Shown here: positions 1 through 9,234 of the stretch, one piece after another
Position numbering within the stretch: the first letter of the stretch is position 1
How the letters are laid out: the number at the start of each line of letters is the position of its first letter
NCBI GenBank assembly: GCA_030728985.1
Contig: JANQYI010000002.1
Coordinates: 12,639-76,638, forward strand
Reading direction: 5' to 3'
DNA: 64,000 nt
DNA from: Burkholderiaceae bacterium
GTDB taxonomy: Bacteria > Pseudomonadota > Gammaproteobacteria > Burkholderiales > Burkholderiaceae_B
The notes under the pieces: generated by a model
What the model was told of the DNA's origin: nothing
The model's input: the letters and a program-made list of their open reading frames with translations, nothing else
Databases searched by the model: none
Program-made: the position numbers and the translations under genes

Positions 1-3000
1 GCAATGTCCGCATCCCGACCACGCAAGACGAGACCGGTAAAAAAGGTATGCGCATCTGAGACGGGCATGCGTGCAAGTTCAGCGATCGATTTATCGCGCC
101 ACAACACCGCGCGCGCAATCGGATTGAGACGCGCGCCATGACAGCTGGTGCAGGTTTGCGTCTCACCTTCATATGAAGCATTCCACGCGTTCTCTTCGCC
201 CGTTTGTTCGCCGTCGAAACCTTGTAGTTGTAAACCTGTTCCAAAACACCCCTGACACCAGCCGTGCTTGGAGTTGTAGGAGAACATCCTTGGATCGGGC
301 TCCGGAAAGCTGGTGCCGCAACTCGGGCACGCACGCTTGACTGAAAAATGTGTTTGCTCGAGAGGCGCAGACATGTCCACTTCAAGTTTGCCCAATGGCC
401 ATAGCACACTCATGACCCCTTGGCCGTACTCGAGCGCGCTGCGGACAGCCTCACGTAAAGCGGCTTCGTTGTTGCGATCCACGACTAAATCAGCCACCGG
501 TAATTCAATGGTGTGCTCTTTAAAACGATCCAAGCGTGGCCATTTCGTGGTGCCGATAAATGCATTGTCGACACGCAGATGGGTAAAACCCTTGCCTGAA
601 GCCCATTTCGCCAGATCGGTATAAAACCCTTTTCTTGCCGTGACCAGCGGTGCCATTAGACCAATCCGCTCGCCTTTGTGGTCGCGCATGATGCGCGCGA
701 CAATTTGATCCGCACTCTGTGGCTCGACGCTGACCTGACACGTCGGACACATTTGCGTGCCGAGCTTCATGTACATCAGGCGCAAGAAATGATGGATCTC
801 CGTCATGGTCGCGACGGTCGATTTACGACCCCCACGGCTGGTGCGCTGCTCGATCGCTACGGTAGGTGGAATACCAAAGATCGCGTCCACGTCAGGCTTA
901 CCGGCAGGCTGCACGATCGCGCGCGCGTAGGCATTTAAAGACTCGAGATAGCGACGCTGACCTTCGTTAAACAAAATATCAAACGCGAGGGTGGACTTAC
1001 CTGAGCCCGAAACACCCGTGATGACAGTGAATTTGTCGTGCGGAATACTCACATTGATATTTTTAAGATTGTGCTCGCGTGCATGCAAAATATCGATGCT
1101 GTGCGCGCGACGTCGTTCTTTCAATACGCTTTGCAAGGGGCGACCGCTACCTTCGCGAGCAGGCAAGCCAGAAGAGCTCGTGCCAATCGCATCCGGCGTC
1201 ATGGCCACGGCATACTCGCGCAGTGCCGCACCGGTGTGTGAGCGCGGATTCGCCATCACGGTTTCTGGACTGCCCACCGCGACGAGCTCACCACCGCCAT
1301 CGCCACCCTCGGGACCTAAGTCGAGGACCCAGTCCGCGGCGCGGATCACATCGAGATTGTGTTCGATGATGAGTAAGGTATGGCCCGCACCCAACAGCTT
1401 ACGAAACGCACGCATCAGGCGCGCGACATCGTCAAAGTGCAAGCCTGTGGTGGGTTCGTCGAACAAAAACAAACTGCCTTTTTTAGCGACCTTGGCAGTG
1501 GAAATCCCGCTGCGTGCCGCCTCGGCAAGGTGTCCCGCTAACTTGAGGCGTTGTGCCTCACCACCCGATAGCGTCGGCACAGGTTGACCCAGCTTGACAT
1601 ACTCCAGGCCAACATCCGCAAGCGGTGCCAGTCCGAGTTGCACATCGCGCAAGCCTTTAAAAAATTCCAACGCTTCAGACACCGTCATATCGAGCACGGC
1701 ATCAATCGAGGCGCGTCGACCTAAATGCTCGATCTGGACCTCACGGACCTCGGGTCGGAAACGCTTGCCATCACAGTCCGGACAGCGGATGTAGACGTCT
1801 GATAAAAACTGCATCTCGACGTGTTCAAACCCTGTGCCGCCGCAGGTCGGGCAGCGACCATCGCCACTATTAAAGCTAAAAGTTCCCGGGGTATAGCCAC
1901 GCTCGCGTGCCACCGGTGCTTGGGCAAAGAGTTTGCGAATTGGATCAAACGCACCCACATAACTCGCAGGATTAGAGCGCGCGGTTTTACCAATTTGTGC
2001 CTGATCGACCATCACGACATCGGCGAGTTGCTCAGCGCCCAGGAGGCGATCAAACGCGCCGGGCGTTTCGGTCGGCTTACCCATGATCTTGAGCATGGCC
2101 GGATACAACACGTCTTGAATGAGTGTCGATTTGCCCGATCCAGAAACGCCGGTCACACACACCAGACGTCCTAAAGGAATTTCAATCGAGATATTTTTGA
2201 GGTTGTTGGCAGTGACACCCTCTAGGATCAGCCTCGGTGTGTTGTTCGCCACGGGCATGGGGCGAGGTGCTTCGACCTTGAGTCGGCCGCCCATGTATTG
2301 CCCCGTCAGTGTGGTGGCGTCTTTGAGCGCGGCCGGGGTGCCATCAAAGACAATTTGACCACCGCGTTCTCCAGGACCGGGTCCGACATCAATCACACGA
2401 TTGGCGGCGATCATCACCTGAGGGTCGTGCTCGACGACAACTAGAGTGTTGCCGGCATCACGCAATCGATGCATCACCTCCACCACGCGGTGGATATCTC
2501 GAGGATGCAGGCCGATGGAGGGCTCGTCCAACACAAACAAGGTGTTGACCAAAGAAGTCCCCAGCGCGGTCGTCAGGTTGATGCGCTGCACTTCGCCGCC
2601 GGAGAGGGTACGGCTTTGTCGATCGAGTGTGAGGTAGCCTAGCCCCACATCGCACAGAAATTTCAGACGCGCGCGTACCTCGGTTAGCACCAGATCCATC
2701 GCCGCATCCATGGCGCCTGTAAAGGTCAGCTGATCGACAAACGTTCGCAGCTGCACGATCGGTGTCAGCATCAAGTCCTGAATCGATTTGCCCTGAATGC
2801 GCCACAGTAAGGCGTCGGGCTTGAGTCGTGCGCCTTTGCAGGTCGGACAGGGCGTATAGCTACGGTATTTAGACAGCAAGACCCGCACATGCATCTTGTA
2901 CGACTTGGTTTCGAGCCAGTCAAAAAAACGCTGCACGCCGTACCATTGTGATTTCCAAGCCTGATTCCCGCCTTTCCAGAGCGGGTCGCCATGCAACACC

Positions 3001-4103
3001 CACTCCTGATGCTCGGGAGGCAGATATTTCCAGGGTGTGTTGATCGAAACGTTGGCACGCTTGGCGTACTTTTCCATTTCGACCTGACATTCTTTGTAGC
3101 TTGGTGTCTGCCAGGGCTTGATCGCACCGCCCTCAAGCGTCTTGTTCTCGTCTGGAATGACCAAGCCAAAATCAATTCCGATCACGCGGCCAAAGCCTCG
3201 GCAAGCCTCGCAGGCACCCAGCGGCGAGTTAAAGGAAAACGTACTTGGCAAGGCATTGCTATAGCTGATGTTGCAATCGGCACAGTGCAGCTTGTCACTG
3301 AATTTCCAGACCGCCGTATCCGCACCCTCTTGATCGACCGCATGGACGGACATCAGACCGTTACCCATTTTGAGGGCAATATCAAAGGCCTCCATCACGC
3401 GCGAAGGCTCTGCGCTAGAAAAACGAAAGCGATCTTGCACCACGCGCAGGGTGCGTAGTAGCGGCGACAGTGTGGCAGATTTCTTTTTGGAGGCTTTGGC
3501 GGGCGGCGTGACGGCCGCACTCGACGCAGCACCTGGCTGCGTTGGACTTTCATCGGCATGCACACGCGTATAGCCTTGCTGCTCCAAAAATCCAAGCACC
3601 TCTTCTTCGGTAAAGTTCAGAGGTACTTGAACCGGAAAAGTCACCACCAAGCGAGGGTCCTTCGCTTGTTCAGAGCGCTCTTTAACCGCAGCAAAAATAG
3701 ACGCGGTGCTGTCTCGGCAGACAGCCTGCCCACAACCACGACACATCAGCTGCGCGCCTCGGGCAAAGAGCAGCTTGAGATGGTCGTTGAGCTCCGTCAT
3801 GGTGCCGACGGTGCTGCGCGAGCTGCGTACCGGGTTTGTCTGATCAATGGCGATAGCAGGCAAAATGCCTTCGATACGGTCGACGACCGGTTTGTCCATG
3901 CGATCCAAAAATTGGCGCGCGTAGGGCGAAAAAGTCTCGACATAGCGTCGCTGGCCTTCTGCATAAAGCGTGTCAAACGCCAGAGAGCTTTTGCCCGAGC
4001 CGCTCACGCCCGTGACAACCGTCAATTCGCCCGTATTGAGGGTCAAATCGAGGTTTTTAAGATTGTTCTGGCGCGCGCCAGTGATGCGAATGGTTGGGTT
4101 CAT
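1..4103 (-). CDS. uvrA: Tandem (double-length) UvrA excinuclease subunit, 3' end cut by window
   Basis: DNA damage-recognition ATPase of nucleotide excision repair. The minus frame is open from an ATG at 4103 to base 1, giving 1367 codons with no stop. Residues 1 to about 950 look like a whole UvrA: Walker A GVSGSGKSS near residue 32, a cysteine pair CRGC, signature LSGGEVQR near 500, second Walker A GVSGSGKST near 654, zinc motif CPTCGG, and LSGGEAQRLKLA near 847. After a linker, a second UvrA N-terminus starts near residue 1000 (AREHNLKNINV, Walker A GVSGSGKST near 1034) and continues to its own CPTC and CPSCG motifs. An ordinary UvrA is about 940 residues, so this is a tandem fusion; from memory such long UvrA proteins of about 1900 residues are annotated in some beta- and gammaproteobacteria. 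It may be a second UvrA besides the housekeeping one, which is not in this window. Repair role is by family; the purpose of the doubling is unknown. Confidence 0.93.
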   Translation of the reverse strand, partial: MNPTIRITGARQNNLKNLDLTLNTGELTVVTGVSGSGKSSLAFDTLYAEGQRRYVETFSPYARQFLDRMDKPVVDRIEGILPAIAIDQTNPVRSSRSTVGTMTELNDHLKLLFARGAQLMCRGCGQAVCRDSTASIFAAVKERSEQAKDPRLVVTFPVQVPLNFTEEEVLGFLEQQGYTRVHADESPTQPGAASSAAVTPPAKASKKKSATLSPLLRTLRVVQDRFRFSSAEPSRVMEAFDIALKMGNGLMSVHAVDQEGADTAVWKFSDKLHCADCNISYSNALPSTFSFNSPLGACEACRGFGRVIGIDFGLVIPDENKTLEGGAIKPWQTPSYKECQVEMEKYAKRANVSINTPWKYLPPEHQEWVLHGDPLWKGGNQAWKSQWYGVQRFFDWLETKSYKMHVRVLLSKYRSYTPCPTCKGARLKPDALLWRIQGKSIQDLMLTPIVQLRTFVDQLTFTGAMDAAMDLVLTEVRARLKFLCDVGLGYLTLDRQSRTLSGGEVQRINLTTALGTSLVNTLFVLDEPSIGLHPRDIHRVVEVMHRLRDAGNTLVVVEHDPQVMIAANRVIDVGPGPGERGGQIVFDGTPAALKDATTLTGQYMGGRLKVEAPRPMPVANNTPRLILEGVTANNLKNISIEIPLGRLVCVTGVSGSGKSTLIQDVLYPAMLKIMGKPTETPGAFDRLLGAEQLADVVMVDQAQIGKTARSNPASYVGAFDPIRKLFAQAPVARERGYTPGTFSFNSGDGRCPTCGGTGFEHVEMQFLSDVYIRCPDCDGKRFRPEVREVQIEHLGRRASIDAVLDMTVSEALEFFKGLRDVQLGLAPLADVGLEYVKLGQPVPTLSGGEAQRLKLAGHLAEAARSGISTAKVAKKGSLFLFDEPTTGLHFDDVARLMRAFRKLLGAGHTLLIIEHNLDVIRAADWVLDLGPEGGDGGGELVAVGSPETVMANPRSHTGAALREYAVAMTPDAIGTSSSGLPAREGSGRPLQSVLKERRRAHSIDILHAREHNLKNINVSIPHDKFTVITGVSGSGKSTLAFDILFNEGQRRYLESLNAYARAIVQPAGKPDVDAIFGIPPTVAIEQRTSRGGRKSTVATMTEIHHFLRLMYMKLGTQMCPTCQVSVEPQSADQIVARIMRDHKGERIGLMAPLVTARKGFYTDLAKWASGKGFTHLRVDNAFIGTTKWPRLDRFKEHTIELPVADLVVDRNNEAALREAVRSALEYGQGVMSVLWPLGKLEVDMSAPLEQTHFSVKRACPSCGTSFPEPDPRMFSYNSKHGWCQGCFGTGLQLQGFDGEQTGEENAWNASYEGETQTCTSCHGARLNPIARAVLWRDKSIAELARMPVSDAHTFFTGLVLRGRDADI

Positions 4104-4173
4104 CCCGTAATCATAGAGCGCCGGCATGCAGGCCGCATGGAAAACCAGATGATTATTCTGGCCGGATATAGGG

Positions 4174-4179
4174 TAATAT
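4174..4179 (+). promoter_or_regulatory. Possible -10 box for the 43-residue gene
   Basis: TAATAT lies 27 bases before the ATG at 4206 in the 102-base gap between the divergent uvrA and small-protein genes. No good -35 hexamer is visible 17 bases upstream, so this is only a candidate. Confidence 0.3.
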
Positions 4180-4205
4180 ACGCAGCTTGATACCGGAGAA
4201 TTGCT

Positions 4206-4337
4206 ATGGCTTCAGAAACAAAACGCACGCGCCGCAACACGCTTGAGCGCCGTTGCTTGGGCAAGGCCTTCAAGCGCCTGTTCGTCAACGCACCGAAAGG
4301 CGTGTTCAAAATGCTGGAAAAAGTCAAGAAAGCCTGA
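4206..4337 (+). CDS. Small basic protein, 43 residues, unknown function
   Basis: A short frame starts with ATG after GGAGAATTGCT, a good ribosome binding site at normal spacing, and ends with TGA, followed 40 bases later by a strong terminator. It begins MASETKRTRRNTLERRC and ends MLEKVKKA, rich in Arg and Lys, with a probable amphipathic helix in the second half. It is transcribed away from the long uvrA gene. The start site, terminator and compact gene structure argue that it is real. I do not recognise the family; nucleic acid or membrane binding would fit the charge but is a guess. Confidence 0.6.
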   Translation: MASETKRTRRNTLERRCLGKAFKRLFVNAPKGVFKMLEKVKKA

Positions 4338-4376
4338 GTTTTTGGCCTTCGGACGACGTCTTTAGAACGAAGTATG

Positions 4377-4408
4377 GGGTTGCAAACTTATTGGTTTGCA
4401 GCCCTTTT
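4377..4408 (+). terminator. Rho-independent terminator after the small basic gene
   Basis: Stem GGGTTGCAAAC / GTTTGCAGCCC (11 pairs, one G-T) with a 6-base loop, followed by TTTT. It separates the 43-residue gene from the cyclase gene. Confidence 0.8.
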
Positions 4409-4512
4409 ACTTTTTCCGTCAAGTTTTTGGGCCTTTTTTACGTTAAAACCGTTCAAACGAACCAAGACAGTCCACGATCGTTCAATTAAAAAACAAAACC
4501 TGGAGATCAGTT

Positions 4513-5568
4513 ATGAGTGGTAACAAACGTTGGGTCAACCGTCCAGAGGGTTCGACCTGGGGAGATTTTGGCGAAGACGACCAACGCGGTCGTATTAACT
4601 TGCTGACGTCTGAAAAGCTCAAGCAGGGCATTGCCGAGGTCAAAGAGTTTCAGCCTTTCTGTCTGAGCCTGCCGTTGGACCTCCCGGGCGGTAACTTATT
4701 GAATCCAAGGCGTTTTCCGCCCGTTATCCGCCCCACCTTGCGCGGTGATCGCCCTAATATGAACTACGGTTTGTTTCGCGATAACGACCAGCAAACAGAC
4801 GTGATCAGCGACGACTTGGTCGTGATGCACCTTCAATACTCCACGCAGTGGGACAGTTTGGCCCATGTAGGCTCTAGATTTGATGCCAATGGTGACGGGA
4901 TCCCCGAGTCGGTCTATTACAACGGCTATCGCGCGGGTGAGCACATTATCGGACCGACCGATGGTAAAGATGCGGGCGTGCCCGGACCGGGCCAAAACAA
5001 GTCCACCTCTAACGCCATGGCGCTCGGTATTCAAAATATGGCCGAGTCCTGCGTCCAAGGCCGCGGCGTGATGCTCGATTTCCACGCACATTTTGGTAAC
5101 AAACGTGAAATCATTGGCTACGACACGCTGATGCGCGTGATGGAGCAAGACAAGGTCGTCGTCGAGCCGGGCGATATGGTGTGCCTGCATACCGGTTTCG
5201 CCCAGTTGCTCATGGATATGAAGGGTGACCCTGACTTGCATACCCTTGAAAACAGTTGCGCGGCCCTAGATGGCCGCGATCAAAAACTGCTCCAGTGGAT
5301 CACCGACAGCCAACTGGTGGTCTTGATGGCCGACAATTACGCGGTAGAAACGTATCCTGCAACCAGCCACATCGGTTGTTGCGCCACGCTGCCTTTGCAT
5401 GAGCATTGCTTGTTCAAACTGGGTGTGCACCTGGGAGAGATGTTTTATCTCACGCCCTTGGCGCAATGGTTGCGTAAAAATGGACGCAACCGCTTCTTGC
5501 TGACCGCACCTCCGTTGCGCTTGCCCGGAGCCGTGGGTTCGCCCGCCACGGCAGTCGCTACGGTATAA
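4513..5568 (+). CDS. Cyclase family protein (kynurenine formamidase-like hydrolase)
   Basis: 351 residues, cytoplasmic, no signal peptide. It resembles the cyclase family (metal-dependent hydrolases related to kynurenine formamidase and isatin hydrolase). The family metal site HxGTHxDxxxH appears in the diverged form STQWDSLAHVGSRFD near residue 115, where the Asp and the His of the region are retained; a second His-rich motif LPLHEHCLFKLGVHLGE lies near residue 305. The ATG at 4513 is preceded by TGGAGA. The long variant (over 330 residues) with the WDSLAH motif is common in Burkholderiales. It stands alone before the peptide ABC operon; a shared pathway is possible but not shown. The substrate cannot be told from sequence. 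Confidence 0.85.
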   Translation: MSGNKRWVNRPEGSTWGDFGEDDQRGRINLLTSEKLKQGIAEVKEFQPFCLSLPLDLPGGNLLNPRRFPPVIRPTLRGDRPNMNYGLFRDNDQQTDVISDDLVVMHLQYSTQWDSLAHVGSRFDANGDGIPESVYYNGYRAGEHIIGPTDGKDAGVPGPGQNKSTSNAMALGIQNMAESCVQGRGVMLDFHAHFGNKREIIGYDTLMRVMEQDKVVVEPGDMVCLHTGFAQLLMDMKGDPDLHTLENSCAALDGRDQKLLQWITDSQLVVLMADNYAVETYPATSHIGCCATLPLHEHCLFKLGVHLGEMFYLTPLAQWLRKNGRNRFLLTAPPLRLPGAVGSPATAVATV

Positions 5569-5633
5569 ACGTCAATAAAACGTCCTGAATCCGCGATGCT
5601 GTCAGTTTGGTGAAAGCTTAAATAAGCTTATGG

Positions 5634-5663
5634 TTGACGCAGTCATCGCGAGTGGGGCAATAT
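5634..5663 (+). promoter_or_regulatory. Candidate sigma-70 promoter of the ABC transporter operon
   Basis: TTGACG at 5634-5639 and CAATAT at 5658-5663 are 18 bases apart, 33 bases before the ATG at 5697. Just upstream, AAGCTT occurs twice four bases apart (about 5615-5630), itself a palindromic element that could bind a regulator. Confidence 0.45.
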
Positions 5664-5696
5664 AACTAGGTTATTCCACCAATACAGGAGCGTGCC

Positions 5697-7268
5697 ATGC
5701 GCCGTACTCTCATTGCTGCGGCTCTTTCAGCCGCGATGCTATTGCCCAGCTTGGGCTTTGCCAAAACATTTAAATGGACCAGTCAGGGCGATATCCTGAC
5801 TTTGGATCCTCACTCACAAAACGAAGGCCTGAACATCGCTGCCAACTTGTGGGTCTACGATCCGCTGGTTAAATACAACGAAAAATATGAAGTGGTGCCT
5901 TCGCTGGCAACCTCGTGGGAGCGTATTAACCCCACCACAATGCGTTTCAAATTGCGTCCAAATGTAAAGTTCCAGGATGGCACACCGTTTACGGCGGATG
6001 ACGTTGTGTTCTCGCTCAAGCGCGCCATGGCACCTTCATCACAATTCAAGTCCTATGTGGCGGGTATCACTGATGTCAAGGCCGTAGATCCCTTGACCGT
6101 GGATGTCATCACTGGAGGTCCCAACCCTGTCTTGTTACGTCAGTTGCCTTCTTTGGGCATCATGAGCAAAGCTTGGGCTGAAAAGAACAATGCCGTATTG
6201 CCACAAAATTTCAATAAAAAAGAAGAAAGCTTTTCTGCGCGTAATGCTATGGGCACCGGCCCCTATCAGCTCAAGTCGCGCGAAGTCGATATCAAAACGG
6301 TTTACGTTGAAAATCCTAACTGGTGGGGCAAATCGACCAAAAAAGGTAACGTGACCGAGATCGTCTACACCCCGATCAAGCAAAATGCGACCCGCACGGC
6401 TGCGCTGCTCTCCGGAGAAGTCGACTTCGTGCTTGATCCACCCGCGCAGGATTTGGACCGCTTGCGTAAACAAGTCAATGTCTTGGATGGTAATGAATAT
6501 CGCACCATCTACATCGCAATGGATGTCAAAAATCCCGAACTGAAGTACAGCAACATCAAGGGTAAAAACCCACTCGCGGATGTACGTGTGCGCGAGGCGC
6601 TTTATCGCGCTATCGACATTGAGGCGATCAAAAAGTCTGTGATGCGTGGCATGTCCTTGCCCACAGGCGCCATGATCTCTCCACAGGTCAATGGCTATTC
6701 TGATGCCTTAGGAAAGCGTGTACCTTATGATCCCGTCAAAGCGCGGGCGTTGCTCAAAGAAGCTGGCTACGATAACAATCTTGAGTTCTCGATGGATTGC
6801 CCGAACAACCGCTACATCAATGACGAGGCGATTTGTCAGGCGGTCGTGGCGATGTGGGCCAAGATCGGCGTCAAAACTAAACTCAATGCGATGCCGCGTG
6901 CGACCTTCTTCCCGAAAGTGGCGAACGGCGATACGAGTATTTACCTGTTCGGCTGGGGTGTGCCAACCTTTGATGCTTATTACACACTTGAGTCGCTGAT
7001 CCGCAGTAAGGGTAAGGGCGCTGCGGGTGCGTTCAATTACGGCGGTTACTCCAACCCTAAAGTCGACGCCTTGATTGACACTATTAAAACTGAGACTGAC
7101 GATGCCAAGCGCAACGCCATGATTCAGGAAGCACTGAGTATCCACGCCAAAGAGTTTGGCACTATCCCATTGCATGACCAGATCATTCCTTGGGCGATGA
7201 AGAAAAACGTCAAAGTGATCCACCGTCCGGACAACCGTCCTGTGATCGAGTGGGTGCGCATCGATTAA
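5697..7268 (+). CDS. ABC transporter substrate-binding protein, family 5 (peptide/nickel type)
   Basis: 523 residues, periplasmic. An N-terminal signal peptide of about 22 residues (RRT, hydrophobic AALSAAMLL, then GFA-KT) is clear. The rest matches the SBP_bac_5 family (DppA, OppA, GsiB): the typical LTLDPHSQNEG start, LRPNVKFQDGTPFTADDV near residue 100, and VREALYRAID near 300. It delivers a ligand, usually a di- or oligopeptide or glutathione, to the permease genes directly downstream. It is first in a five-gene operon and is followed by a hairpin that probably keeps its transcript level above that of the permeases. The ligand is not determined. Confidence 0.95.
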   Translation: MRRTLIAAALSAAMLLPSLGFAKTFKWTSQGDILTLDPHSQNEGLNIAANLWVYDPLVKYNEKYEVVPSLATSWERINPTTMRFKLRPNVKFQDGTPFTADDVVFSLKRAMAPSSQFKSYVAGITDVKAVDPLTVDVITGGPNPVLLRQLPSLGIMSKAWAEKNNAVLPQNFNKKEESFSARNAMGTGPYQLKSREVDIKTVYVENPNWWGKSTKKGNVTEIVYTPIKQNATRTAALLSGEVDFVLDPPAQDLDRLRKQVNVLDGNEYRTIYIAMDVKNPELKYSNIKGKNPLADVRVREALYRAIDIEAIKKSVMRGMSLPTGAMISPQVNGYSDALGKRVPYDPVKARALLKEAGYDNNLEFSMDCPNNRYINDEAICQAVVAMWAKIGVKTKLNAMPRATFFPKVANGDTSIYLFGWGVPTFDAYYTLESLIRSKGKGAAGAFNYGGYSNPKVDALIDTIKTETDDAKRNAMIQEALSIHAKEFGTIPLHDQIIPWAMKKNVKVIHRPDNRPVIEWVRID

Positions 7269-7282
7269 TCGATGTTTCTAAA

Positions 7283-7306
7283 GCGAGCCTCCATGGTGAG
7301 GCTCGC
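7283..7306 (+). promoter_or_regulatory. Intergenic hairpin between binding protein and permease genes
   Basis: Perfect 9-base stem GCGAGCCTC / GAGGCTCGC with a 6-base CATGGT loop, followed by CTCTTTG. It sits in the 54-base gap of the operon. Such hairpins after binding-protein genes partly terminate transcription or block 3' exonucleases so that the binding protein is made in excess. Confidence 0.7.
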
Positions 7307-7322
7307 CTCTTTGTGAGAATGC

Positions 7323-8312
7323 ATGTTTGCTTTTATTATTCGCCGGTTGCTTCAGGCCGTGGGCGTGATGCTGACCGTCGCGCTATTGGCTTTTATTTTG
7401 TTTCAGTATGTTGGCGATCCCGTCATGATCATGTTGGGTCAGGAGGGCACACCTGAAGAGCGTGAACAACTGCGCCTAGACCTCGGACTCAATGACCCGA
7501 TCATCGTGCAGTTCTATCATTTTCTCGCCAATGCCGTTCAGGGTGATTTTGGTTTGTCTCTGCGGCAAGGACAAAAAGTTTCCTTACTGTTGCGCGACCG
7601 CCTACCGGCCACCTTGGAGCTGTCGATCGCCGCCGCTTTGATAGCGCTTGTCATTGGCGTCCCGCTCGGTGTCTACACGGCGCTCAAGCGCAACGGAAAA
7701 CTCTCCCAAGCCTTTTTGGCTTTTTCACTCTTAGGCGTTTCGCTCCCCACATTCCTCATCGGGATCCTATTGATCTTGGTGTTCTCCGTTCAACTTGGTT
7801 GGTTGCCTAGTTACGGTCGGGGTGACACCGTCAAGCTGGGCTGGTGGACCACTGGCCTGCTGACAACAAGTGGTTGGAAACACTTGATCCTACCTGCCGT
7901 GACCTTGTCGCTCTTTCAAGTCGCCTTGGTCTTGCGTCTGGTGCGCTCCGAGATGCTCGAGGTCTTGCGCGCCGATTACATCAAATTCGCACGTGCACGT
8001 GGGTTGACCACGCGTGCGATTAATTTTGGTCACGCACTTAAAAACACGCTCGTGCCTGTCATCACGATTATGGGTTTACAGCTCGGCGGCATTATCGCGT
8101 TTGCGATTGTCACAGAGACGGTGTTTCAGTGGCCGGGGATGGGCTTGCTCTTTATCCAAGCCGTCCAGTTTGCGGACATCCCGGTGATGGCGGCCTATCT
8201 GTGTCTGATTTCTTTTATTTTTGTGCTGATCAATCTGATTGTTGATTTGTTGTATTTTGCGGTGGATCCAAGACTGCGTGTCGGTCTGGGTAAATCGGGA
8301 GGAGGCCACTGA
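7323..8312 (+). CDS. Dipeptide-type ABC transporter permease (DppB-like)
   Basis: 329 residues, inner membrane. It begins with the usual first helix of this family (FIIRRLLQAVGVML), has six membrane segments, and the binding-protein-dependent permease domain (BPD_transp_1) with the EAA loop around LRADYIKFARARGL near residue 220. It forms the channel with the next gene product. Its TGA overlaps the ATG of the next gene by one base (TGATG), so the two are probably translationally coupled. Confidence 0.95.
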   Translation: MFAFIIRRLLQAVGVMLTVALLAFILFQYVGDPVMIMLGQEGTPEEREQLRLDLGLNDPIIVQFYHFLANAVQGDFGLSLRQGQKVSLLLRDRLPATLELSIAAALIALVIGVPLGVYTALKRNGKLSQAFLAFSLLGVSLPTFLIGILLILVFSVQLGWLPSYGRGDTVKLGWWTTGLLTTSGWKHLILPAVTLSLFQVALVLRLVRSEMLEVLRADYIKFARARGLTTRAINFGHALKNTLVPVITIMGLQLGGIIAFAIVTETVFQWPGMGLLFIQAVQFADIPVMAAYLCLISFIFVLINLIVDLLYFAVDPRLRVGLGKSGGGH

Positions 8313-9226
8313 TGCGCGCCGCTCTCTCTAAATTTTGGGATGGTGATCTTGCCTGGTCATGGCGACACACGCCTGTCGCGATTGTTGCGACCTTGACGCT
8401 GCTGGTCATGCTGATTGCCGCCTTTGGTGCGGACTGGATCGCACCGCATAATCCGTTCGATTTGGCGACCATCGAGTTGCTCGATGCGCTCAAGCCGCCT
8501 GTGTGGGCGGACGACGGCACGACCAAATATTTACTCGGTACCGACAGCCAGGGGCGCGATCTACTGTCTGCGCTGATGTACGGGACCAAGGTGTCTTTGC
8601 TGATCGGTTTGGCTGCGGTGGCCGGAGCCATGTTGTTGGGCGTAGTGCTTGGCTTGATTTCTGGCTATGCCGGTGGTCGCATCGATGCCTTGATTATGCG
8701 TGTGGCCGATGTGCAGTTGTCGTTTCCAGCTATTTTGATCGCCCTGTTGATCGATGGTGTGGCGCGCGCGGTGGTGCCAGGCGATATGCACGAGGTGATC
8801 GCGTTTCCAGTGCTTGTGGGGGCGATCGCGCTCGCGGGCTGGCCGCAGTATGCCCGTACGGTACGGGGTTCCACCCTTGTGGAAAAAAATCGCGAGTACG
8901 TTCAGGCGGCCCGTGTGATTGGTATTTCCTCGCCCGTGATTATGTTTCGCCATGTGTTGCCTAACGTGCTGGGTCCCGTCCTCGTTCTGGCTACGGTTCA
9001 TCTGGCGACCGCGATCATTACCGAAGCGACACTGTCCTTTTTAGGCGTGGGTGTACCGCCGACTTCCCCTTCACTAGGAACGCTGATCCGCGTGGGTAAT
9101 GACTTTTTATTTTCCGGAGAGTGGTGGATCACTATTTTTCCGGGTGCGGCACTTGTATTGTTGGTGTTGTCTGTCAACCTGCTCGGGGATTGGCTGCGTG
9201 ATGCCCTGAATCCCCGTTTGAGTTGA
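8312..9226 (+). CDS. Dipeptide-type ABC transporter permease (DppC-like)
   Basis: 304 residues, inner membrane. An N-terminal OppC_N-type helix (residues about 20-45) is followed by GTDSQGRDLLSALMYG, typical of DppC/OppC, and by the BPD_transp_1 domain with the EAA loop EYVQAARVIG near residue 195. It partners the DppB-like protein. Its end slightly overlaps the upstream leader of the ATPase gene that follows. Confidence 0.95.
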   Translation: MRAALSKFWDGDLAWSWRHTPVAIVATLTLLVMLIAAFGADWIAPHNPFDLATIELLDALKPPVWADDGTTKYLLGTDSQGRDLLSALMYGTKVSLLIGLAAVAGAMLLGVVLGLISGYAGGRIDALIMRVADVQLSFPAILIALLIDGVARAVVPGDMHEVIAFPVLVGAIALAGWPQYARTVRGSTLVEKNREYVQAARVIGISSPVIMFRHVLPNVLGPVLVLATVHLATAIITEATLSFLGVGVPPTSPSLGTLIRVGNDFLFSGEWWITIFPGAALVLLVLSVNLLGDWLRDALNPRLS

Positions 9227-9234
9227 GGGCGGAC

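Noticed and set aside
4104-4205. LexA (SOS) box in front of uvrA
   Set aside because: I looked for CTG-N10-CAG in the 102-base gap and saw no convincing match.
4696-5241. Open frame on the minus strand within the cyclase gene
   Set aside because: Antisense shadow of a well-conserved gene with no ribosome site.
5615-5630. Riboswitch or attenuator before the peptide ABC operon
   Set aside because: Only a small AAGCTT repeat lies there; no conserved aptamer structure is recognisable.
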